Of a stretch of 5,230 bases of DNA, positions 1 through 5,230 are shown in pieces. This DNA comes from Victivallales bacterium (GTDB taxonomy: Bacteria; Verrucomicrobiota; Lentisphaeria; Victivallales; JAUVCU01), in NCBI GenBank assembly GCA_029934175.1, contig JAOZMT010000195.1, forward strand, positions 1-5,230, written 5' to 3'. Within the stretch, counting starts at the first letter, position 1; each line of letters opens with the position of its first letter. Below the pieces are notes generated by a model. That model saw only the letters and a program-made list of their open reading frames with translations. It did not search any database and had not been told where the DNA came from. The position numbers were made by a program, and so were the translations under genes.

Positions 1-402
1 AGCTAAATCAAAGTCTAATATAACTTGTAAACCACGAATATCATGTATTTTTGAGCGTAAATCTTCATTTTTCACAATTAATTCAGTTTCAATTTTTTCT
101 TCAAAAAGCAGTCCTGCATCGACATCTTTTTTAAGAATTTTAATAGCAATTTCAACGCCTTCTTTAGTGAAAACAAAAGGCAGTTTTCTTAATCCCATAT
201 TGTCATTATTGGAAATCACAATTTGTGACTTCCAATTTTCAAATTCATCATTTTCCAACTGAAATCTATTTATTTCAGAGAACAAATCAATTTTTCTTTT
301 TATAGCTTGATTAAAGACTCTTGTTTCCATTTGGCAAAGTTCAGCCAAGTCTCTATCAAGCATAACTATCTTATTTCTTATAGTCCATATTTTATTATTC
401 AT
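1..402 (-). CDS. ORF6N-domain protein, 3' end beyond left edge; probable tandem ORF6N domains
   Basis: The frame is open from ATG at 402 to the window edge (134 codons, no stop), so this is the N-terminal part only. A GAGG Shine-Dalgarno lies 5 nt upstream of the ATG. Residues 4-20 (K-I-x-x-I-R...V-M-L-D-R-D-L-A) followed by E-L, 'ETRVFNQAIKRKI' (26-38) and 'LPFVFTKEGVEIA' (74-86) follow the ORF6N domain pattern. ORF6N is a DNA-binding-type domain common in phage and mobile-element proteins (family knowledge). At residues 118-134 the opening motif recurs (K-I-x-D-I-R-G...V-I-L-D-F-D-L-A), identical at 10 of 17 positions to residues 4-20 without gaps. A second ORF6N domain therefore seems to begin just as the window ends. 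The first copy is slightly atypical (C23 where many members have Tyr). The likely role is a DNA-binding regulator or a phage/element-related protein; its target is unknown. It is separated from the helicase gene by 163 nt and has its own likely promoter. Confidence 0.85.
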   Translation of the reverse strand, partial: MNNKIWTIRNKIVMLDRDLAELCQMETRVFNQAIKRKIDLFSEINRFQLENDEFENWKSQIVISNNDNMGLRKLPFVFTKEGVEIAIKILKKDVDAGLLFEEKIETELIVKNEDLRSKIHDIRGLQVILDFDLA

Positions 403-442
403 TTAAACCTCTTTTATTTAATATCATTATTATCACACTTTT

Positions 443-470
443 AATATATCACTTAAGTTAAAATTTACAA
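443..470 (-). promoter_or_regulatory. Probable sigma70-type promoter for the ORF6N gene
   Basis: Reading the minus strand, the -35 candidate is TTGTAA (470-465). A 16-nt spacer and a -10 candidate TATATT (448-443) follow, and TGA immediately before the -10 gives an extended -10. The predicted start near 436 leaves about 34 nt of leader before the ATG at 402, including its GAGG site. The spacer is 1 nt short of ideal. The 10-nt stretch TGATATATTA also occurs in the promoter of the three-gene unit at 5021-5030. In an A+T-rich intergenic region this remains a prediction. Confidence 0.45.
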
Positions 471-499
471 TAATTTCACAATTAAGATTAAGCCTTTTT

Positions 500-532
500 A
501 ATTAGTGTTCAATTAGCGTCTATTAGTGGTTA
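500..532. repeat. Three short direct repeats with 10-11 bp period
   Basis: The plus strand carries ATTAGTG at 501-507, ATTAGCG at 512-518 and ATTAGTG at 522-528, so starts are 11 and 10 bp apart, about one helical turn. The first two units are directly adjacent 11-mers (AATTAGTGTTC, AATTAGCGTCT). The array lies in the gap after the helicase stop and about 30 nt upstream of the ORF6N promoter's -35. It could be an operator with several sites on one DNA face, or a dispersed intergenic repeat. The window does not decide between these. Confidence 0.5.
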
Positions 533-565
533 AAAGATCTCTAAAATGAGTAAATCGCTTGGTTT

Positions 566-3148
566 TTATATACCCAATAAATCATATTTTTTCCTTAATT
601 CTAACATTTTTCCAGTTGCCTGTGAACCATTTTTTGCTAACTGTGCAAATTCATTAATTCGTATTAATTCTTTCTTTAATAAATTTCGTTCAACGGTAAA
701 ACTTGTTTCATCTAAATAGTTATCACTTGGAGGAATTATAATAAAATCATGAATTACAGCAAATTCCTTGCCTTCACTTTTTCTTAAGACTCGTCCTCTT
801 CGTTGAATAAATTGTCTTGGATTTGTGCTACTTGCGAGAATAAAAGCTGTTTCAATCGCTGGAATATCAACTCCTTCATCTAAGCAACGGATAGCAATAA
901 GGGCTTGCAGTTCACCATCTGAAAATCTTTGTTTTATATCTTCTCTAACCGTCATATTTTCCTTTGCTGTAAACGGATGAACTTTCATATCGAATTTATT
1001 ACCCAAAGTTTTAATAACTAAATGAGTTTGTTTTATAGATTCCTCTTCATCAAATTCATCTTCTACTTGACCATCACCACAATAAATAAGGATATTTTTT
1101 TTATAAAAATAATATTTCATTAATTCAAAAAGTTTTTTAGTTTTATTATATGCCGAAGCACATATTCTTGCTCGTTTTAATAAAAGAATTTCTAATAGTT
1201 TTTTATCTTGGATTGTTCGTTCTTTCTTTTGAAATATAAATCCTATTTGCTTGGATATTTTTCCATAAGCATAACTTTCATCCTCTGTAAGTTCGACGAG
1301 ATGTGGATGATAAAAATAAGGCGTTAGAAATTCATTATCCAATGCTTCTTTTAATCCGAATTCAATGACAGGTTTTCCAAAGAAGTCAATAATTGCTTTA
1401 GTGCCATCTTCATCAAACCACCTTTCTGGCGTTGCGGACAATGCAAGTCTATAATTTGCTTTTTCAGGCAATAGTTTTAATTGTCTTTTAGAACCAATAT
1501 TATGAGCTTCATCTACAATAAATAATAAATCACAATTCACCTTTTCTAAAACACTTTGAAAAGGAGGTAATCCAAAAGATGTGTTAGTTGTAATCAAGCA
1601 ACTGTATTTGTGTTCAATATTTGTTAAAGCCATAGTTTCTATTCTTGCATGTTCAATCCATTTATTTTTAGAGTCAAAGCATTTTATATTTTTTATATTG
1701 AAATTTTTACATTCATTATCCCATTGAGTAACCAAGTGTTTATATGGACAAACTATAACAATCATAAGCGGTTTATTTTTTGCTTTATATGCCTCAATAA
1801 GTTTTACCGTTGCAGCAAGAGCAGTAATAGTTTTCCCTGTTCCAGTTGCCATTTTAAACATTCCTTTGCATGAGTTATCAAACCAATTTCTAATAGCATC
1901 CTTTTGATATTCTCTTAAATTAATAAATTCTGGAATAGAAGGAGATTTATTTTCTGTCCTGAGTTTTACTGAAATTATATTTTCATCTTTACAAGTTTTA
2001 ATAAAATCTTGTTCATTAGAATATTTTCTTATTTGCAATAATTGATTTTTAGCCGCTTCTGAAAACTCAATAATTTCTAATCCATCTGTGGCGTTATTCC
2101 ATAATTCATCAAACTCATCTAATTTTTCTTTTGCAACACCTCTAATATCATTCCATGAGAAATCAACATCAATTGATTCAAAATTAAATTCGTGTGCAGT
2201 AATGCTTTCATTAGGCGAGCCAGAAAAAGCAATATAATCATTTATTTTATCTTTAATAATTCCCATTTTTTCATGATAAATTCCACCATTATGATTTAAG
2301 TCTTTTCTAAGTGCAATTTTTATGTCAAGTCTATTATTTGCTATCAACCAAGCCAATGCTTCAATTCCACTATTCCAATTTATTTTTGCGATTTGTGCAA
2401 TACAACTTTTTTCAATCATTTCTCTTTTATCATATCCTGTTTTAATGGCATTAATATCTTCAGCGGAAAGAATCGGAGACACAACTAATTTCATCTTTCC
2501 ACCATTGAATAACAACGATTCTAAACCTCTCGTTAATGAAATTAGACCTGATGCGGAGAAAAAACCAGCAGATCTTTTATATTCAACAGCATTCATTAAG
2601 CAAGGATTAAAGAAATCATTTATCAAATTATTTCTGCCAGTTCTATATCTATACTCTAACTTTAATTCTCTTAGATTCATAATCCCGTCTCCAATTAATT
2701 TATCTGAAATATAATCAGATTTTGTTTCTTTTTCATACAAAGCATTCAAAATATAATCTGTTGTATCAATATCATCTGTTTCATATTCTATAACAGGCTC
2801 TTTTATCTTACTTTCTTCTTCTATTGTATTATTATCCAAATTATAAATATCTTCTAACATTTTTTCATCTGTATATTCTTCAATATATCGAGGCTTATTT
2901 TTCAAAATAAATTTGATAGGATTTGTTCCAATTCCTTTAAATATAGAATTTTCTTTTTTGACATTAACATAAAGTCTAGCACTAAATGTAGCATTAGGCG
3001 TTTTGCCATTTATTGTAACATTTGATAACATATCGTTTTTCTTAGCAAAATTCCACATTTCATTACAACTCATTTCTCTATTATCATTCATTTCTAGAAT
3101 AGTTTCTGCTAATTTCAGAGCTGTTATTTTATTTTCACTATTCATCAT
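566..3148 (-). CDS. HARE-HTH / PLD-like nuclease / SF2 DEAH helicase fusion protein
   Basis: The product is 860 aa. Residues 5-83 fit a HARE-HTH winged helix: A-x-x-I-L then 'GKTPNATFSARLY' (48-60) and a closing 'NPIKFIL' strand. An acidic linker (about 88-145) follows. Residues about 155-352 resemble a PLD-like domain, with H292-x-K294, D300 and 'FSGSPNES' (308-315). Only one HKD motif is visible, so catalysis would probably need a dimer, as in other single-HKD PLDs. The SF2 core starts at 'LREYQKDAI' (411-419). It has Walker A ATGTGKT (434-440), DEAH (546-549), SATP (571-574), motif V 'LDEGVDIP' (756-763) and motif VI 'QRRGRVLR' (782-789), all intact. The expected activity is ATP-driven DNA translocation or unwinding with nucleic-acid cleavage, in the cytoplasm. 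The architecture recalls helicases of restriction and defence loci, including those near phosphorothioation (dnd) genes, but no dnd gene is present here. The ATG at 3148 overlaps the sigma stop as ATGA, with GGAG 11 nt upstream; a second ATG follows immediately. There is no sign of frameshift or truncation. Confidence 0.93.
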   Translation of the reverse strand: MMNSENKITALKLAETILEMNDNREMSCNEMWNFAKKNDMLSNVTINGKTPNATFSARLYVNVKKENSIFKGIGTNPIKFILKNKPRYIEEYTDEKMLEDIYNLDNNTIEEESKIKEPVIEYETDDIDTTDYILNALYEKETKSDYISDKLIGDGIMNLRELKLEYRYRTGRNNLINDFFNPCLMNAVEYKRSAGFFSASGLISLTRGLESLLFNGGKMKLVVSPILSAEDINAIKTGYDKREMIEKSCIAQIAKINWNSGIEALAWLIANNRLDIKIALRKDLNHNGGIYHEKMGIIKDKINDYIAFSGSPNESITAHEFNFESIDVDFSWNDIRGVAKEKLDEFDELWNNATDGLEIIEFSEAAKNQLLQIRKYSNEQDFIKTCKDENIISVKLRTENKSPSIPEFINLREYQKDAIRNWFDNSCKGMFKMATGTGKTITALAATVKLIEAYKAKNKPLMIVIVCPYKHLVTQWDNECKNFNIKNIKCFDSKNKWIEHARIETMALTNIEHKYSCLITTNTSFGLPPFQSVLEKVNCDLLFIVDEAHNIGSKRQLKLLPEKANYRLALSATPERWFDEDGTKAIIDFFGKPVIEFGLKEALDNEFLTPYFYHPHLVELTEDESYAYGKISKQIGFIFQKKERTIQDKKLLEILLLKRARICASAYNKTKKLFELMKYYFYKKNILIYCGDGQVEDEFDEEESIKQTHLVIKTLGNKFDMKVHPFTAKENMTVREDIKQRFSDGELQALIAIRCLDEGVDIPAIETAFILASSTNPRQFIQRRGRVLRKSEGKEFAVIHDFIIIPPSDNYLDETSFTVERNLLKKELIRINEFAQLAKNGSQATGKMLELRKKYDLLGI

Positions 3149-4752
3149 ATTAAAAACATCTCCAATAGTTCGTCGGAAGAATTTTCTTGTTCTTCTTGTT
3201 TTTCATTATCAAAAAATAAATCTAATAAATCATTATCAACATCTAGTTCTACTTCTTGTTTTCTTGATTTAATAGGTTGTATTATTAAATCAAGTTCCTT
3301 ATCTTCATCCATTTTATCTTTTAAATTAAACATATCATCCAAAATATCTTCATCAGAATATTCTTTTTTATAAAACTTATTTTTTTGCATAGTTCGCAAA
3401 TAAAACAGAGGATTCTGCTTTTCAATTAATGGAGACCGTAAAATCTTTTTTATAGAATCGAAATCAATTTTTAACTTAGGATATATAAATGCTAACTCTT
3501 CAATTATTTCTTCTTTTGTCAAAAATGAATTTAATTCTAAAATATCTATAGTTTTATGAAACAGTTCAGAGTCGGATAAATCATTTATTTCTATTTTATC
3601 TAAATATGGAATAAAAGTATCAAAACAAGGAGTATTAAATAGAATATCCCGCAACTGCATCTCAGCTTCTATGTATAAAGTATTTTTATGTTTGATATAT
3701 GAATTAATTTTTTGATTGTTTATATAATCTACAAGTTCTTGTTTGTTTTCTTTTCCAACTAACATTTGTGCTTTATCTTGCATCATATTAAAAACTATTT
3801 TAGAAAATGTGGCTGATCCAATTTGCCTAACTCGCTCTCTAGTTTTATCAACAACAACTGAAATTTCTTCTAAAGTTGCTGGCTTATCATTTTTTAAACC
3901 ATAACGCATTTCCATTATAATTTTCTCTCGTTCTGACAGTTTTCCATAGTTTAAAATATCATCTATCGTATAACTTTCTTTTTGGCAACAAATATCTAAA
4001 GGAGTGTTATTATCAATATGAAATTCTTTTAGATAATTTATTATAGGAAAAGTCTGACTATTCAAAGTGTATAAAGAATTTAAGTAATATCCTTCAGATA
4101 AGACACTACTAAAATAATTTAAATTTCTATCAGAAAAATCTTCTTTTTCATCTAAACAATCATCAATTTTTATTCCTTTAGATAATTGTTCATTATAATA
4201 TTTTATTTTATTTATTTTATCATCAGCTTGAACAGGAATTCTGACAGTTCTTTTAAAGTTGCTTATAAATCTGTGAAGTTGTTGTCTTATCCAAAAAGAA
4301 GCATAAGACGCAAAACTTGCACCGTGTTTTGGGGCATATTTCATAGTGGCTTTAGCAAGTCCAATAGCACCTTCTGAAATTAAATCTTGTAATTCGATAT
4401 TATCAGAAAGCATTTGAAATTTAAAGGCAATATGTAAAACGAAACGCAAATTACCTTCAATCAATCTATTTTTTGCAGACAAAGAACCATTTTGAGCTTC
4501 AAAAGCTAATTGAATGCTTTCTTTGGGGTTACATTGTGGAATATCTCTAATTGATTTAATATAGCTTTGCAAGCCATCGTATTTATAAATTTTATTATCA
4601 TTTATGGGAATATATTGTTCTTCATTATCATCACTTAATGACAATAATTCTACAATATCAAGTTCTTCTTTATAATCATCGTCATTTATTAAATTGTCAT
4701 TCAATTCATTTTGATTATCATAATCTAAGAAAAGGTCTCCTGTTGTTTTCAT
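3145..4752 (-). CDS. Sigma70-family factor with a ~210-residue C-terminal extension
   Basis: The product is 535 aa. After an acidic N-terminus (1-55, no region 1.1), region 1.2 lies at about 58-90. Region 2 is at 91-172: 'NLRFVLHIA' (101-109), 'LQDLISEGAIGLAKA' (121-135), 'FASYASFWIRQQLHRFI' (147-163) and 'RTVRIPVQ' (168-175). Region 3 (173-245) is diverged. Region 4 is at about 264-325, with 'LSEREKIIMEMRYGL' (272-286) and an intact 4.2 helix 'TRERVRQI' (304-311). A complete 1.2-to-4.2 layout argues for a group 2-like alternative sigma that directs RNA polymerase to specific promoters, rather than an ECF sigma. Residues 326-535 go beyond any usual sigma. They include a helix-rich stretch (about 393-452) that may be winged-helix-like, then acidic-hydrophobic motifs at 464-478, 505-516 and 525-534. 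An in-frame TAA 6 nt upstream fixes the ATG as the furthest possible start. No Shine-Dalgarno precedes it; the previous gene ends 14 nt away, so re-initiation is likely. The stop overlaps the helicase start by 4 nt. Confidence 0.93.
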   Translation of the reverse strand: MKTTGDLFLDYDNQNELNDNLINDDDYKEELDIVELLSLSDDNEEQYIPINDNKIYKYDGLQSYIKSIRDIPQCNPKESIQLAFEAQNGSLSAKNRLIEGNLRFVLHIAFKFQMLSDNIELQDLISEGAIGLAKATMKYAPKHGASFASYASFWIRQQLHRFISNFKRTVRIPVQADDKINKIKYYNEQLSKGIKIDDCLDEKEDFSDRNLNYFSSVLSEGYYLNSLYTLNSQTFPIINYLKEFHIDNNTPLDICCQKESYTIDDILNYGKLSEREKIIMEMRYGLKNDKPATLEEISVVVDKTRERVRQIGSATFSKIVFNMMQDKAQMLVGKENKQELVDYINNQKINSYIKHKNTLYIEAEMQLRDILFNTPCFDTFIPYLDKIEINDLSDSELFHKTIDILELNSFLTKEEIIEELAFIYPKLKIDFDSIKKILRSPLIEKQNPLFYLRTMQKNKFYKKEYSDEDILDDMFNLKDKMDEDKELDLIIQPIKSRKQEVELDVDNDLLDLFFDNEKQEEQENSSDELLEMFLI

Positions 4753-4766
4753 ATAAGTTTATAAAT

Positions 4767-4958
4767 TTAATTCTTATTTTTTAAGTCTTCAATAGATAAA
4801 AACTTTGCATTTTCAGATTTAATTCTGTTTCTTCTAAACTCAATTATATCTTTATGCCATGCAGGAGAAGCCATCTCTTTTTCTTCCTCATGAATTAAAA
4901 TTTCAATTGCCTTAATTTGGTCTTTAATAGACATCTCAATTGGTAATGAAAGACTCAT
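4767..4958 (-). CDS. TIGR02574-type addiction-module (antitoxin-like) small protein
   Basis: The product is 63 aa. The C-terminal half, 'SPAWHKDIIEFRRNRIKS' (32-49) followed by A-K-F-L-S-x-E-D-L-K, matches the pattern I know from the TIGR02574 / PF09720 family: P-x-W-H-x-x-[IV]-L, an R-x-R-I segment, then A-x-F-[IL]-x-[WI]-E-E. The N-terminal half is a charged amphipathic helix. Family members are usually antitoxin-like partners encoded beside a RelE/ParE toxin. No such toxin is visible here: the next gene (14 nt away) is the sigma factor, and the last 45 or so residues of the gene upstream do not look like RelE. The start is well supported by AAGGAG 5 nt before the ATG. As first gene of the unit it may regulate the promoter or the sigma factor; that is inference. 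It could equally be a leftover of a toxin-antitoxin pair. Confidence 0.8.
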   Translation of the reverse strand: MSLSLPIEMSIKDQIKAIEILIHEEEKEMASPAWHKDIIEFRRNRIKSENAKFLSIEDLKNKN

Positions 4959-4963
4959 TTTAT

Positions 4964-4969
4964 CTCCTT
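4964..4969 (-). promoter_or_regulatory. Strong ribosome binding site of the first operon gene
   Basis: AAGGAG on the minus strand lies 5 nt before the ATG at 4958. It settles the start of the 63-aa protein at the first Met rather than Met9. It is also the strongest translation signal in the unit: the sigma gene has none and the helicase gene has a GGAG 11 nt from its start, which fits downstream translational coupling. Confidence 0.8.
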
Positions 4970-5021
4970 GTTTTAAATCTGTAAAAAATCACAGCATCAA
5001 ATTATAATTAAAAACTTAAAT

Positions 5022-5050
5022 AATATATCATTAACCCCAACTTTTTTCAA
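5022..5050 (-). promoter_or_regulatory. Probable sigma70-type promoter of the three-gene unit
   Basis: Minus strand: TTGAAA (-35, 5050-5045), a 17-nt spacer, then TATATT (-10, 5027-5022) with TGA just upstream as an extended -10. The predicted transcript starts near 5015, giving a leader of roughly 57 nt before the ATG at 4958. A perfect TATAAT also sits at 5006-5001 but has no reasonable -35 at the right distance, so I prefer the first. No other convincing promoter is apparent between this and the helicase gene, consistent with one polycistronic message. Confidence 0.55.
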
Positions 5051-5085
5051 TAAAAAAATGATATTATCTACTATTTACTTTCATT

Positions 5086-5229
5086 TTAGTTGAAATAACA
5101 TCGTTTGCCATTTGCGACTTGTGCAAGTTTAGGGAGCGAATCCACAAAAACAAGAGTCTCATTTGAATTAATATCATTGACAAATTGTTTACACGGATCA
5201 ACACCATAAGCATCAAATTGCATAGTTCG
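5086..5229 (-). CDS. Unrecognised protein, C-terminal end only
   Basis: From the right edge one minus-strand frame stays open for 47 codons (RTMQFDAYGV... to ...GKRCYFN) and ends at TAA (5088-5086). Composition looks protein-like: mixed hydrophobic and charged residues, 'LVFVDSLPKLAQVANGK' in the middle, and GC content higher than the flanking intergenic DNA. I do not recognise the family. It is either the tail of a longer gene entering from the right or a 45-aa ORF starting at the ATG at 5223. No Shine-Dalgarno can be judged because the window ends. It terminates 36 nt before the -35 of the three-gene unit, so it is probably a separate upstream gene, though read-through into the unit is possible. 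Confidence 0.5.
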   Translation of the reverse strand, partial: RTMQFDAYGVDPCKQFVNDINSNETLVFVDSLPKLAQVANGKRCYFN

Positions 5230-5230
5230 C

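Noticed and set aside
480..503. AATTAA/TTAATT inverted repeat after the helicase gene
   Set aside because: It is a six-pair, all A-T stem with a 12-nt loop and no following T run; expected by chance.
1649..1873. Plus-strand ORF of 74 codons
   Set aside because: It lies wholly antisense to the helicase core including Walker A; the minus-strand reading has intact conserved motifs, so this is a shadow.
2322..2714. Plus-strand ORF of 130 codons
   Set aside because: It is antisense to the PLD-like region, and its hydrophobic look comes from the A/T-rich complement of charged codons; no start signal.
3003..3272. Plus-strand ORF of 89 codons spanning the sigma-helicase junction
   Set aside because: It is antisense to two well-supported genes, and its Phe/Leu-rich composition is typical of complementing Lys/Glu-rich coding.
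3143..3795. 15-nt repeat GTTTTTAATATGATG at the helicase start (3157-3143) and inside sigma (3795-3781)
   Set aside because: It is read in different frames, and the inner copy has no ribosome site; an A/T-rich 15-mer match is only mildly unlikely in 5 kb.
4186..4377. Plus-strand ORF of 63 codons
   Set aside because: It is antisense to sigma region 2, the most conserved part of that gene; no ribosome site.
4981..4994. Short CTGT...ACAG hairpin in the leader of the three-gene unit as a possible riboswitch or attenuator
   Set aside because: Only about four base pairs and no known riboswitch core in the ~57-nt leader.
5053..5088. Possible minus-strand terminator: AAAATGA ... TCATTTT arms with a T run
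   Set aside because: The stem has only one G-C pair in 7 and a 19-nt loop, so it would be very weak; in such A+T-rich DNA it is not convincing.
1..5230. CRISPR array, tRNA, rRNA, insertion sequence or attachment site
   Set aside because: I saw no regularly spaced long repeats, cloverleaf or rRNA-like sequence, transposase or terminal inverted repeats on either strand.

Overview
The window comes from a strongly A+T-rich bacterial genome. It uses the standard bacterial code (TGA acts as a stop) and has recognisable Shine-Dalgarno sites and sigma70-type promoters. I cannot place it taxonomically. The low GC content, ORF6N protein and TIGR02574-type protein would fit host-associated or uncultivated lineages such as Bacteroidota, Spirochaetes or Elusimicrobia, but that is a weak guess. 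All genes I can support are on the minus strand, so the window reads right to left. The ORF6N, TIGR02574-type and helicase genes point to an accessory or defence-like region.

Right to left: (i) the 3' end of an unrecognised gene enters from the right edge and stops at 5086. (ii) A sigma70-like promoter (5022-5050) with an extended -10 precedes a compact three-gene unit. (iii) The unit begins with a 63-aa protein of the TIGR02574 'addiction module component' family, but with no RelE/ParE toxin beside it. (iv) After 14 nt comes a 535-aa sigma70-family protein with regions 1.2 to 4.2 and an extra C-terminal extension of about 210 residues. (v) Its stop overlaps (ATGA) the start of an 860-aa protein that combines an N-terminal HARE-HTH winged-helix domain, a PLD-like nuclease domain with one HKD motif, and a complete SF2 DEAH helicase. 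(vi) A 163-bp gap holds a three-copy, 10-11-bp-period repeat and a second promoter whose -10 region matches the first. (vii) The left edge holds the 5' part of an ORF6N-domain protein that appears to carry a second ORF6N domain in tandem.

The main point of interest is the three-gene unit: antitoxin-like protein, extended sigma factor, and HARE-PLD-helicase. Spacing and overlap imply co-transcription and translational coupling of sigma and helicase. The sigma extension and the region just after the helicase's HARE domain share an acidic-hydrophobic motif (8 of 15 identical, without gaps). Each copy follows a possible winged-helix-like segment. This suggests the two proteins share an ancestral module or bind a common partner. 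My inference is a defence or conflict system in which a dedicated sigma factor is coupled to a nuclease-helicase effector, with the small protein as a possible regulator. None of this is demonstrated by sequence alone.
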